Made by a program: the position numbers and the translations under genes
In this document: piece after piece, positions 18,607-27,818 of the stretch
Position numbering within the stretch: position 1 is the first letter of the stretch
Layout: the number at the start of each line of letters is the position of its first letter
NCBI RefSeq assembly: GCF_030056655.1
Contig: NZ_JASHIE010000010.1
Location: 124,001 to 188,000, forward strand
Reading direction: 5' to 3'
DNA: 64,000 bases
Source: Flectobacillus rivi
GTDB lineage: Bacteria > Bacteroidota > Bacteroidia > Cytophagales > Spirosomataceae
Notes under the pieces: generated by a model
Databases searched by the model: none
Told to the model about the DNA's origin: nothing
Seen by the model: the letters and a program-made list of their open reading frames with translations, nothing else

Positions 18607-21600
18607 ATGAAAAAACTATTACGACTTTGTATCTGTTTACTCCCTGTTGTTTGGCAAGTTTCGTGTACGAATGATACAGCATTGTTTACTCAGCTCAATG
18701 CAGAAGACACAGGTATTACCTTCTCAAATAGAATTACAGAGAGTGATACGATGAATGTTCTTACTTTTGAATATATCAACAATGGTGGGGGCGTTGCAGT
18801 GGGTGATTTTAATAATGATAGCTTGCCTGATGTCTATTTTACAGGGAATATGGTAAGCAATAAATTATACTTGAATAAAGGTGATTTTAAGTTTGACGAT
18901 ATTACTGCCAAAGCAGGAGTGGATGGTGCTAAAAAATGGTGTTCAGGCGTGGCAATTGTCGATATCAATAATGATAACAAATTAGATATTTACGTTTGTG
19001 CTACTGCCAAAAAAGTAGCTTCAGAACGAGCAAATTTACTCTATGTCAACCAAGGTGTAGATAAAAACAATGTACCTATTTTTAAAGAAATGGCACAAGA
19101 ATATGGTATTGCTGATACAACCCATACGACTAATGCTGCTTTCTTTGACTATGATAATGATGGTGACCTCGACCTTTATGTACTTGTCAACGAAATGGAT
19201 GATACCCGTTTCCCCAACAAGTATCACGAAAAAATTGTAGATGGTTCTTCGAAAAGAACTGATAGACTATATAGAAATGATTGGGATCCTGTAAAAAAAC
19301 ACCCAGTTTATACCGATGTGTCTAAACAAGCAGGAATTCAGATTGAGGGATATGGTTTGGGACTGAATATCACCGACATCAACCGCGATGGCTGGAAAGA
19401 TATTTATGTGACCAATGACTATTTAACGAATGATTTACTTTATATCAATAACCATGATGGCACCTTTACCGACCAAGCAAGTTTGTATTTCAAACATACT
19501 TCTTACTCTGCCATGGGAAATGATGTGAGTGATATTAACAATGATGGATTGGTCGACATTATTGCATTGGATATGATGCCAGAGTCGAACTATCGTAAAA
19601 AAATGATGACTCCAGCCAATAACTATGTAACCTATCAAAATAATGAGCAATATGGTTATGGTTATCAATATCCACGAAATACCCTTCAGGTGAATTTAGG
19701 AAAAGATCCTTACTCACACCGTCCGTTATTTAGTGAAGTGGGACTGTTAGCTGGTGTTGCAGAAACAGATTGGAGTTGGACTCCTATGGTGACAGATTTT
19801 GATAATGATGGTCTCCGTGATATTATTATTACCAATGGATTTCCTCGTGATATTACGGATCAAGATTTTATAGCCTATCGTGCGTCTATGTCGAGTATCA
19901 TGACTCGTATGATGTTGTTGGATTCGATTCCTTCTGTCAAAATCAAAAACTTTGCTTACAAGAATAAAGGAGATTTGAAATTTGATGATGTTACAGAAGC
20001 GTGGGGTATTACACAACCTAGTTTTTCAAATGGAGCAGCCTATGCTGATTTAGATAATGATGGTGATTTAGATTACATCGTGAATAATATCAATGATTCG
20101 GCATCTGTTTTTAGAAATAATGTGATTCAACAGAAACCCAATGAAAGTAACTATCTAAAGGTTCAACTTAAAGGTGGCAAAGACAATGTTCAAGGATATG
20201 GAGCATGGGTTGAAATTGCCTATGCAAATGGTCAAAAACAAGTGTATGAATATACACCATATCGTGGATATTTGTCGAGCGTAGACCCCACTGCACATTT
20301 TGGTTTGGGTAAAACGCAAACTGTGACAGAGGTAAAAGTAACATGGCAAAGTGGTAAAGGACAAATTTTTAAAAATGTCAAAACGAATAAAACCTTGTAT
20401 GTAGACGAAGCTCAAGCTCAGGTATTGCCCGATGAAAAAGAAAATGCTGTAAGCCCTTTGTTTGTAGATATTACGGATGTTTTAAATACAGGATATATTC
20501 ATCAAGAACAGGATATTATTGATTTTAACGTACAAAAATTGTTGCCTCATAAATTCTCACAGTTTGGACCAGCATTGGCTGTAGGAGATGTAAATGGCGA
20601 TGGATTGGATGATATTTTTGTGGGTGGTGCAAGTCAATATAAAGGACGATTCTTGTTACAAAATGCTACAGGTAAATTTGAGGTAAAAGACTTTTTGCCA
20701 GGGCTTGAAGGAAAAGAAAAACTCTCGGAAGATATGGGAGTATTACTTTTTGACGCTGAAAAAGATGGAGATTTAGATTTGTACGTAGTAAGTGGGAGTT
20801 ATGAATTCCCTGCGGGAGACCAAAACTACAAAGACCATTTGTTCATCAATGATGGAAAAGGACATTTTCAGTCTGCCAAACAAGCTATTCCTGCTTTGAT
20901 AAAAAGTGGTTCTTGTATCAAGGCCGTAGATTATGACCGAGATGGTGATTTGGATTTGTTTATTGGGGGTAGAGTAGAACCAGGAGCATATCCTAAACCT
21001 GTGAATAGCTATATTCTCCGTAATGAAGCTCCTCAATTAAAATTTACAGACGTTACAGCACAAGTAGCACCGCAATTAAATCAAATTGGTTTGATTTGTG
21101 ACGCTTTATGGACTGATTATGATAACGATGGTTGGATGGATTTGGCGCTTGCTGGAGAATTTATGCCAGTGACTTTCTTGAAAAACCAAAATGGTAAGTT
21201 AGCTCCAGCACAAGAAACAGGTATTGAATCCTATAAAGGCTGGTGGAATAGCCTTAGTGCTGGTGATTTTGACAATGATGGCGATATGGATTATGTGGCG
21301 GGTAACCTAGGGCTAAACTCCTTGAATCGTGCATCAGATTCGAATCCTATTACTGTTTATGCAAAAGACTTTAATAACGATGGACATTATGATGCTATTC
21401 CGACGGTATTTTATAAAGATTTGGATGGCGTGCGTAAGGAATTTCCATTTAGTACTCGTGATGATTTAGCAAAGCAGTTTATCCAAACTCGTCAGCGTTT
21501 TGATTCGTATGCAAAATATGCCAAAGCTACCATCAATGAAGTATTAAAACCAGAAGAGTTGAAAGACGCCATTATCCTAAAGGCCAATTGGATGAAAACA

Positions 21601-22155
21601 AGTTATCTTGAAAACCAAGGAAATGGTAAGTTTAAGATAAAAGAGTTGCCGATTCAAACGCAATTTGCTCCTGTATTTGGTATGGTAGTACAAGACTTCG
21701 ATCAAGATGGTAATCTGGACGTCCTCATGACTGGCAATGATTATGCGACAGAGCTAACAGTTGGACGTTTGGATGCGTCACAGGGAAATCTTTTGAAAGG
21801 CGATGGCAAAGGAGGTTTTACTGTATTGCCAATTAACCAAAGTGGTTATCGTGTAACTGGAGATGCCAAAGCATTAGTAGAGCTTCAGTCTGCAAAAGGT
21901 AGCTTATTGACTGTTACATCTCAAAATAGAGATAAATTGAAGTTTTTTGAAAGTACAAAGCCATACAAGATGCTCAAACTCGCACCCAATGAAAGCAGTG
22001 CATTGTTGACACTTAAAAATGGTAAAACACGGAAAGTTGAAATTCCTTATGGCTCATCATTCTTGTCACAATCGGCTCACAAACTCATGGTAGGAGGTGA
22101 TGTTATAAAAGCGCAAGCAATGAATGAAAAGGGTCAGAAACGAATGTTAAACTAG
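18607..22155 (+). CDS. Large FG-GAP/VCBS-repeat lipoprotein with ASPIC/UnbV domain
   Basis: Starting at 18607 (1182 residues) gives a lipoprotein signal (LLRLCICLLPVVWQVSC); the frame start at 18559 would run through the preceding terminator hairpin. I count about fourteen calcium-loop repeats of the type DxNxDGxxD (DFNNDSLPDVYF, DYDNDGDLDLYV, DVNGDGLDDIF and others) forming one or two beta propellers. An ASPIC/UnbV domain lies in the middle (about 510-610; GYGAWVEIAYANGQ, HFGLGKTQTVTEVKVTWQSG). Such proteins are common beside SusC/SusD pairs and are thought to be surface lipoproteins aiding glycan binding; their exact role is unknown. Confidence 0.93.
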   Translation: MKKLLRLCICLLPVVWQVSCTNDTALFTQLNAEDTGITFSNRITESDTMNVLTFEYINNGGGVAVGDFNNDSLPDVYFTGNMVSNKLYLNKGDFKFDDITAKAGVDGAKKWCSGVAIVDINNDNKLDIYVCATAKKVASERANLLYVNQGVDKNNVPIFKEMAQEYGIADTTHTTNAAFFDYDNDGDLDLYVLVNEMDDTRFPNKYHEKIVDGSSKRTDRLYRNDWDPVKKHPVYTDVSKQAGIQIEGYGLGLNITDINRDGWKDIYVTNDYLTNDLLYINNHDGTFTDQASLYFKHTSYSAMGNDVSDINNDGLVDIIALDMMPESNYRKKMMTPANNYVTYQNNEQYGYGYQYPRNTLQVNLGKDPYSHRPLFSEVGLLAGVAETDWSWTPMVTDFDNDGLRDIIITNGFPRDITDQDFIAYRASMSSIMTRMMLLDSIPSVKIKNFAYKNKGDLKFDDVTEAWGITQPSFSNGAAYADLDNDGDLDYIVNNINDSASVFRNNVIQQKPNESNYLKVQLKGGKDNVQGYGAWVEIAYANGQKQVYEYTPYRGYLSSVDPTAHFGLGKTQTVTEVKVTWQSGKGQIFKNVKTNKTLYVDEAQAQVLPDEKENAVSPLFVDITDVLNTGYIHQEQDIIDFNVQKLLPHKFSQFGPALAVGDVNGDGLDDIFVGGASQYKGRFLLQNATGKFEVKDFLPGLEGKEKLSEDMGVLLFDAEKDGDLDLYVVSGSYEFPAGDQNYKDHLFINDGKGHFQSAKQAIPALIKSGSCIKAVDYDRDGDLDLFIGGRVEPGAYPKPVNSYILRNEAPQLKFTDVTAQVAPQLNQIGLICDALWTDYDNDGWMDLALAGEFMPVTFLKNQNGKLAPAQETGIESYKGWWNSLSAGDFDNDGDMDYVAGNLGLNSLNRASDSNPITVYAKDFNNDGHYDAIPTVFYKDLDGVRKEFPFSTRDDLAKQFIQTRQRFDSYAKYAKATINEVLKPEELKDAIILKANWMKTSYLENQGNGKFKIKELPIQTQFAPVFGMVVQDFDQDGNLDVLMTGNDYATELTVGRLDASQGNLLKGDGKGGFTVLPINQSGYRVTGDAKALVELQSAKGSLLTVTSQNRDKLKFFESTKPYKMLKLAPNESSALLTLKNGKTRKVEIPYGSSFLSQSAHKLMVGGDVIKAQAMNEKGQKRMLN

Positions 22156-22158
22156 ATT

Positions 22159-22194
22159 AAAATAGAAAAGGGGCGTTAGCCCCTTTTCTATTTT
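22159..22194. terminator. Bidirectional terminator between convergent genes
   Basis: A perfect 16-bp stem (22159-22174 with 22179-22194) with a GTTA loop has A-rich and T-rich outer arms. It serves both the FG-GAP lipoprotein gene (plus) and the PBP1A gene (minus), and it abuts the stop codon of the latter. Confidence 0.93.
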
Positions 22195-24520
22195 AATTCA
22201 AAAATCCATCTTCGTCTTTAGGTTTTACCGTTGGTGATTGAACTTGCGTTGAATCGCTTGGTGCGGCATAACAGTTAATATCTACTCCGTCGGGCTTATG
22301 GAAGGGTTCTTTTTTATATCCTGCAATCCGAAGCGAAGGGTCGGCATATACTTTATCCATAAACATGGCATACGCAGGCATCGCCATTTTGGCACCTTGT
22401 CCTAAACTAATACTACGGAAGTGAATACTACGGTCATCGCCACCAACCCAAACACCGCCGACTAAACTTTGTGTTACGCCCATAAACCAACCATCTGAAT
22501 AGTTGGATGTAGTACCTGTTTTAGCGCCTATTTCGTTGCCTTGTGCGCAACTATAACGACGTAAGCCTTCAGCAGTACCTCCTGGTTCTTGCACTGCCCC
22601 TTGAAGCATGTGTACCATTTTATAGGCCGTCTCTTTATTCATCACCTGTTTGGTGGTTGTTTCAAAACGGCGAAGCTCGTTCCCATTTTTATCTTCAATA
22701 CTTACAATCAAAAGGGGCTCAATACGATAACCTTCATTTACAAAAGAACAGTAGGCATCTACTTGCTCAAATATCGAGACTTCACTAGCACCCAAACATA
22801 AAGCTGGCGTTTCATTCAAAGGACTTGTAATACCAACTCGGTGAGCAAATTCTGCTACTTTTTGAGGCCCTAGTTGTTTCATCAATTTTGCAGAAACAGT
22901 ATTGATAGAACGAGCCATTGCTCTACGCAAAGACATACTTTGGTAAGAGTATTTTCCGTCAGAGTTTTGTGGCGTCCATGTTTTCATGATACCATCTTCT
23001 TGTCCGAAAGTAACGGGTTCGTCTACAACATAATCACATGGAGTCACAATATCGCTTTCGATGGCAGACGCATACACAAAAGGCTTGAAAGTGGAGCCTG
23101 GCTGGCGCTTACTTTGACGAACGTGATCATATTTAAAATACTTGAAGTTAATACCTCCAACCCACGCTTTTACATGCCCGTTGTTAGGATCCATCGCCAT
23201 AAAACCAGCATTCAAAATTCTTTTGTAATAATTCAAAGAATCTAAGGGAGAAAGCGTAGTATCTTTTTCACCTTGCCACGAAAACACTGTCATACGTACA
23301 GGTTTTTTGAGCACTTCCCATACTTTATCTTCGTCTCCATCCATTTCTTCCATCAATTGACGATAACGGTCGGTACGTTTCATGGCATCTTTCAAGAAGC
23401 CCTTAATCTCACGCATGTGCTCGTCAACCCAAGGGTTACGCCCTTTCCAGTGTTCATAAAACTTCTTTTGTTGAGCCATCATGTGTTCACGCATCGACTC
23501 TTCAGCATATTGTTGCATACGCGAATCAAGTGTTGCATGAATCTTTAACCCGCTAGTATAAAGATTTAACTGCTCGTCATCGCCACGACTCTGATTGAGG
23601 TCTTCAATGATGGCTAACAATTGTTTTTTGATAGCTTCTCTAAAGTAAGGAGCTAAACCAGTGTTATGGTTTTCGACCTTAAATTTCAATAGGATGGCCT
23701 GATTTTGAAAATCTTGAGCTTCCGATTCAGGAAGGTAGCCATACTTCACCATTTGTGCCAAAACAGTGTTTCGACGAATCAAACATTTTTCTGGGCGTCT
23801 TCTTGGGTCGTAAAGATTAGGGTTTTGTAGCATACCTATCAAGGTAGCAGCTTCATTGACACTCACATTGCCCACTTCTTTACTGAAATAGGTTTTACAA
23901 GCTACTCTAATTCCATAAGCATTATTGCCAAACTCAACCTCGTTGAGGTACATTTTCATGATTTCCTGTTTGGTATATCTACTTTCTAAACGAATTGCTA
24001 AAATCCATTCCTTCGTTTTAGCAATTACAGTACTTATTTTCGGAATACGCATCAACAAGCCTTTATATTCCATTCCGTCCTCAGCCGATTCGGCACTGCG
24101 AGTATTAAAAAGGTTTTTAGCTAATTGTTGTGTAATCGTACTACCACCGCCCGCCGTACCAAAGCTGGTCACAACACGGAATGTACTACGCAAATCTATA
24201 CCAGAGTGCTTGGCAAAACGAGCATCTTCGGTTGCCATCAAGGCATTGATGATATTGGGCGAAAGTTCTTCGAATTCTACTGGACTACGATTTTCTCTAA
24301 AATATTTGGTGAGTTCGACGCCATCTTCTGAAATTAAAACGGAGGCTAATTGGCTTTTAGGATTTTCGAGTTCTTGGAGACTAGGCATTCCTCCAAACAA
24401 CCAGAAGAAGTTATAGTTAACAGCTAGAACATATAAAACAAGCGCAATAAAACCACGAATAGACCATTTCCAGAGGCTTTGAATGGTACGTTGGTATTTA
24501 CCGGGTTGGAGTTTTATCAT
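22193..24520 (-). CDS. Penicillin-binding protein 1A (bifunctional transglycosylase/transpeptidase)
   Basis: This class A PBP has about 775 residues from the ATG at 24520; an in-frame ATG at 24601 would add 27 polar residues and cannot be excluded. A membrane anchor comes first. The GT51 glycosyltransferase domain follows (ALMATEDARFAKHSGID with the catalytic Glu, GGGSTITQQLAKNLF, EIMKMYLNEVEFGNNAYGI). The transpeptidase domain has the SxxK motif (GSTFKPFVYAS), SxN (ARSINTVS) and KTG (GAKTGTTSNYSDGW). It polymerises and cross-links peptidoglycan on the outer face of the inner membrane. The tail is proline-rich. Confidence 0.95.
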   Translation of the reverse strand: MIKLQPGKYQRTIQSLWKWSIRGFIALVLYVLAVNYNFFWLFGGMPSLQELENPKSQLASVLISEDGVELTKYFRENRSPVEFEELSPNIINALMATEDARFAKHSGIDLRSTFRVVTSFGTAGGGSTITQQLAKNLFNTRSAESAEDGMEYKGLLMRIPKISTVIAKTKEWILAIRLESRYTKQEIMKMYLNEVEFGNNAYGIRVACKTYFSKEVGNVSVNEAATLIGMLQNPNLYDPRRRPEKCLIRRNTVLAQMVKYGYLPESEAQDFQNQAILLKFKVENHNTGLAPYFREAIKKQLLAIIEDLNQSRGDDEQLNLYTSGLKIHATLDSRMQQYAEESMREHMMAQQKKFYEHWKGRNPWVDEHMREIKGFLKDAMKRTDRYRQLMEEMDGDEDKVWEVLKKPVRMTVFSWQGEKDTTLSPLDSLNYYKRILNAGFMAMDPNNGHVKAWVGGINFKYFKYDHVRQSKRQPGSTFKPFVYASAIESDIVTPCDYVVDEPVTFGQEDGIMKTWTPQNSDGKYSYQSMSLRRAMARSINTVSAKLMKQLGPQKVAEFAHRVGITSPLNETPALCLGASEVSIFEQVDAYCSFVNEGYRIEPLLIVSIEDKNGNELRRFETTTKQVMNKETAYKMVHMLQGAVQEPGGTAEGLRRYSCAQGNEIGAKTGTTSNYSDGWFMGVTQSLVGGVWVGGDDRSIHFRSISLGQGAKMAMPAYAMFMDKVYADPSLRIAGYKKEPFHKPDGVDINCYAAPSDSTQVQSPTVKPKDEDGFLN

Positions 24521-24655
24521 GAGTTTATAGTTATGACTTGAGTCGTTTATGGGGTTTAAATATTTTGCCGTAAGAGCCTTGGCGTATTTCGGTATATTCA
24601 ATGTAGATGCCGAAGTCTACCATCTAATATCAGCAATTAGGGTAATTCTCTTTTA

Positions 24656-24663
24656 CAAATTTA
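24656..24663 (-). promoter_or_regulatory. Candidate -7 element for the PBP1A gene
   Basis: On the minus strand this reads TAAATTTG, fitting TAnnTTTG, about 55 nt before the upstream ATG and about 135 nt before the preferred one. No convincing TTG element was found. Confidence 0.3.
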
Positions 24664-24764
24664 AAAATTTAATACATATACGCTTGATTTACCAGAAAAG
24701 TATTCGAGTCTATCATAATTATTGAGTAAATGGATTATTACAAGAATGATATCTTTCCCAAATA

Positions 24765-25418
24765 TCAATTTCTCCTTGTCAATAATCCTTTTTGACTAAA
24801 CTGTGGATATTTAGTTTCAAAATATTTTTGATAGATTTCAATAGATAAGATAGCACTGATAATTCCGACGATTGAACCACCTAATAAGTCTTCAGGAAAG
24901 TGCTGAAAAAGATATGGTCTAGAATATGCTGCCATGAGTGCCAAGGTAAGGAAAATAGGATTCAATGCTGGTTTCTTAGCAAAAAATACCCAAAGCGTAA
25001 AAACACAAAATGCGCTAGTAGTATGGCCAGAAGGAAAACTATTGAAGCCATGAAGTTCAACGCCATTCACGTATTTCCAAGGGTATGATATATTCTTAAA
25101 AAACTCACTAGGTCGTAAGGTTTGAAATGAAAACTTTAAGCCTTGCGAAATAAGCGTACTAACCGCAAAAGCTATCATACCGATTAGCGCACGTTCGTAC
25201 TTGAATAATAACCAAATAAGAATCATAGTAGCGAAAAACCACCCTTCTCCTAATTGAGTTGCCCACCAGAAAAAAGTATCAGACCAAGAGGTTCGATGGG
25301 TATTAATCCAAACCATTTGTTCGAACTTGGGAGTTGCCCAAATCCATCCCAAACCTGCTAACCAGACAAGGAAAAAAGGAACAAGAAAAGACAGATTATT
25401 TTTCAAAAGATTTTTCAT
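24765..25418 (-). CDS. PAP2-superfamily membrane phosphatase
   Basis: The 217-residue protein has about five or six membrane segments. All three PAP2 signature blocks are present: KFSFQTLRPSEF (KxxxxxxRP), PSGHTTSAF (PSGH) and SRPYLFQHFPEDLLGG (SRxxxxxHxxxD). Enzymes of this family dephosphorylate lipid phosphates such as undecaprenyl pyrophosphate or lipid A at the periplasmic face. It lies upstream of the PBP1A gene on the same strand, so recycling of the peptidoglycan lipid carrier is an attractive role, but the substrate is not fixed by sequence. Confidence 0.93.
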   Translation of the reverse strand: MKNLLKNNLSFLVPFFLVWLAGLGWIWATPKFEQMVWINTHRTSWSDTFFWWATQLGEGWFFATMILIWLLFKYERALIGMIAFAVSTLISQGLKFSFQTLRPSEFFKNISYPWKYVNGVELHGFNSFPSGHTTSAFCVFTLWVFFAKKPALNPIFLTLALMAAYSRPYLFQHFPEDLLGGSIVGIISAILSIEIYQKYFETKYPQFSQKGLLTRRN

Positions 25419-25566
25419 AACTACAAAGTTCGTAAAAAATGAGCCTCCTTCAAACTCCCATGTTTTGATAGTAGACCAAATACCGTCGAACCTATCAGAG
25501 AAGTAAGTGGTTCATTGCCTGAGAATTAATAAAAAATCTTTTTCTCAAAAGTATTGCTTAGAATTG

Positions 25567-25597
25567 TTGCCATTTTCAAAAAAAGTATCTAATTTTG
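25567..25597 (+). promoter_or_regulatory. Promoter of the DUF177-rpmF operon
   Basis: TTG at 25567-25569, a 20-bp spacer and TAATTTTG followed by C at 25590-25597 match the Bacteroidota promoter consensus very well. A small hairpin (AACCTA/TAGGTT, 25613-25628) lies at the start of the roughly 115-nt leader. The remaining sequence 25419-25566, back to the divergent PAP2 gene, shows nothing else I can support. Confidence 0.75.
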
Positions 25598-25719
25598 CAG
25601 TCTTTTCGGGATAACCTAGCTTTAGGTTAGCTTGAAAGTATGCGTACAATACAAAGAATACGGTAATATTACGTATCCAAACCAAGTCTGTCGAACAGAC
25701 CTTTATTTGATTAAAAGCC

Positions 25720-26373
25720 TTGAAAAAGAATTATTTAGCAAATTATAAGGTTGATATTTTTCGCCTTGAAAACAAGCAATATGTGCTTGAATTCGAAGGG
25801 GATAATCAGTTTTTTGCTGAGTTTGAGCAAGATGAAGTAGGAAAGGGGAACTTCAAGGCAAAAGTAACTTTAGACAAGTCAGAAACGATGATTCAGTTAC
25901 TTTATGAAATAGAGGCAGTCGTAGAATTAACTTGTGATAGAAGCCTTGAGCTGTTTGATTATCCTATCAGTATCACCAAAAAGATGATTCTGAAGTTTGC
26001 TGACCGCACAGAGGAAGTTACCGATGAACTGATGTTAATCGACCGCCATGTACAACAGATTAATGTAGCGCAAGATATATTTGATTTCATATTTTTAGAA
26101 ATTCCAATTAAGCGATTACACCCTAAGTTTGTACAAGAAGAAGAGGTATTCGATGAGGACGACGAAGATGATGAAGACTGGGACGACGACGATTTGCTTT
26201 GGGAAGATGAAGAAGGGGAGTTTGTTTATACCACAGGAGGCGGAGATGATGACGATGAGGAGGAAGAAGAATACGATGAAGTAGAGGAAGAAGAAAGCTC
26301 AGAAGATGACTCAGAAGCACCAATAGACCCACGTTGGGCTATATTAAAGAATTTGAAAAATAATCAAAATTAA
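25720..26373 (+). CDS. DUF177 (YceD) family protein with long acidic tail
   Basis: The protein has 217 residues and a TTG start codon at 25720; no ATG could encode the conserved beginning (KKNYLANYKVDIFRLENKQY). The DUF177 region covers about residues 1-140. The C-terminal third is a low-complexity stretch of Asp and Glu encoded by GAT/GAA repeats, ending in PIDPRWAILKNLKNNQN. YceD/DUF177 genes almost always precede rpmF, and the bacterial and plant homologues are implicated in 23S rRNA accumulation and ribosome assembly. Here rpmF follows by 65 bp, so they probably share a transcript. Confidence 0.9.
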   Translation: MKKNYLANYKVDIFRLENKQYVLEFEGDNQFFAEFEQDEVGKGNFKAKVTLDKSETMIQLLYEIEAVVELTCDRSLELFDYPISITKKMILKFADRTEEVTDELMLIDRHVQQINVAQDIFDFIFLEIPIKRLHPKFVQEEEVFDEDDEDDEDWDDDDLLWEDEEGEFVYTTGGGDDDDEEEEEYDEVEEEESSEDDSEAPIDPRWAILKNLKNNQN

Positions 26374-26438
26374 TTTTAGAGCAAGACGCTCATACATAAG
26401 TTAAGTAACAACGTAACAAACATAACGGAAATAAGAAA

Positions 26439-26633
26439 ATGGCACATCCTAAACGAAGACATTCGACAACTCGCAGAGATAAGAGACGTTCACATGATTT
26501 TGCTACTCCAAAAGCAATCACTGTAGACCCAACTACTGGCGAAATTCACTTGCGTCACCGTGCACACGTATTCGAAGGTAACCTTTACTACAAAGGTAAA
26601 ATGGTAGTAGAAGGTTATGCTGCACAAGCGTAA
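26439..26633 (+). CDS. rpmF: 50S ribosomal protein L32
   Basis: The 64-residue basic protein begins AHPKRRHSTTRRDKRRSHD, the standard L32 start, and has the typical GNLYYKGK end region. It contains no cysteine, so it is the zinc-free form without the four-Cys finger found in many L32 proteins. L32 is a small component of the large ribosomal subunit. It follows the DUF177 gene as in most bacteria. Confidence 0.97.
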   Translation: MAHPKRRHSTTRRDKRRSHDFATPKAITVDPTTGEIHLRHRAHVFEGNLYYKGKMVVEGYAAQA

Positions 26634-26756
26634 TTGACACAATATTTTAGGTATTAAATAGGTGAAAAGTTCTGATTATCAGAGATATAGCTGATAGTTG
26701 TGTTTTTTAATATATAAAAAACACAAAAAAATACTGTTTTCAACTTCTTAAAATGC

Positions 26757-26764
26757 TATTTTTG
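26757..26764 (+). promoter_or_regulatory. Candidate -7 element for plsX-fabH
   Basis: TATTTTTG followed by C matches TAnnTTTG(C) and lies 33 nt before the plsX ATG. It suggests that lipid genes can be transcribed separately from rpmF. No clear TTG element is visible. Confidence 0.5.
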
Positions 26765-26797
26765 CAGTTACCAATTTTGCGTAAACAAAAATAACCA

Positions 26798-27739
26798 ATG
26801 AATATAGGAGTTGATGCAATGGGCGGCGACTTCGCCCCGCAAGCCATAGTTGAAGGAGCAGTATTAGCAGCTAATGAGTTGCCCGAAGGTGTGACAATCG
26901 TATTGATTGGTCAAACAGAGGCAATTCAAGGAGTCCTAGATAAACAAAATTATACGGGATCAAACATCAAAATTGTTGAGGCTAACGAAACAATTGAAAT
27001 GGGTGAGCATCCTGTAAAAGCCTTACAAGCTAAACCCAATTCCAGCATCGGAGTTGGGTTTAAACTTTTAAAGACAGGTGAAATCGATTCATTTGGCTCG
27101 GCAGGTAATACTGGCGCAATGATGGTAGGTTCACTTTTCTCAATAAAGGCAATTGAAGGTGTTCAGCGCCCTGCAATCGCTGGCTTTGCACCACAAACCA
27201 ACGGCAAAATGGCCGTAATGGTAGATATTGGTGCCAATGCCGACGTAAAGCCAGAAATGCTTGAGCAATTCGGCTTGTTAGGATCTATTTATTACCAAGC
27301 TACAACAGGTGAAGAAAATCCCAAAGTAGGCTTGATGAATATTGGAGAAGAAGCAGAAAAAGGTTCTGTTATTGCTCAACAAGCTCACAAACTAATGAAG
27401 GAAAATGCTAAAATGAACTTCATTGGTAACATCGAAGGAAAAGATTTCTTTAAGGGGAAAGCTGATGTGATTGTCACAGATGGATTCACTGGAAATATTC
27501 TTTTGAAAATGGGTGAGTCGTTATACGGTATTATGAAAGATCAAGGTGTTGAAACAAATTTCCTTGACAAAACTAATTATGAAGCCGTAGGTGGTAGCCC
27601 AATCGTTGGAGTGAATGGCAATGTTATTATTGCACATGGTGCTTCATCGGCGAAGGCTATTAAAAACATGATTCATCTTTCTACTAAAATTGTAGAATCT
27701 AAGGTTACAGAAAAGATCAAAGAAGCACTGAGTGCATAG
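26798..27739 (+). CDS. plsX: Phosphate acyltransferase PlsX
   Basis: At 313 residues this has the usual PlsX length and motifs: N-terminal GVDAMGGDFAPQAIVEGA, SAGNTGAMM, DIGANADVKPEML, GLMNIGEEAEKG, DVIVTDGFTGNILLKMGE and the C-terminal GVNGNVIIAHGASSAKAIKN. PlsX makes acyl-phosphate from acyl-ACP, the first step of phosphatidic-acid synthesis in the PlsX/PlsY pathway, as a peripheral membrane enzyme. It stands between rpmF and fabH, a conserved bacterial arrangement. Confidence 0.97.
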   Translation: MNIGVDAMGGDFAPQAIVEGAVLAANELPEGVTIVLIGQTEAIQGVLDKQNYTGSNIKIVEANETIEMGEHPVKALQAKPNSSIGVGFKLLKTGEIDSFGSAGNTGAMMVGSLFSIKAIEGVQRPAIAGFAPQTNGKMAVMVDIGANADVKPEMLEQFGLLGSIYYQATTGEENPKVGLMNIGEEAEKGSVIAQQAHKLMKENAKMNFIGNIEGKDFFKGKADVIVTDGFTGNILLKMGESLYGIMKDQGVETNFLDKTNYEAVGGSPIVGVNGNVIIAHGASSAKAIKNMIHLSTKIVESKVTEKIKEALSA

Positions 27740-27818
27740 TGAGTGTTTCTGCTAACTATCGTGTAGTGCATTCAAGCATCACACAATAGCTGGTAGGTCA
27801 CTATTTATATTATTGAAC

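Noticed and set aside
26243..26305. Simple-sequence GAT/GAA repeat as a possible microsatellite or CRISPR-like array
   Set aside because: It is coding low-complexity sequence without regular repeat units or spacers.
26123..26332. Minus-strand ORF rich in Leu, His and Pro
   Set aside because: It is the complement of the GAT/GAA repeat encoding the acidic tail of the DUF177 protein.
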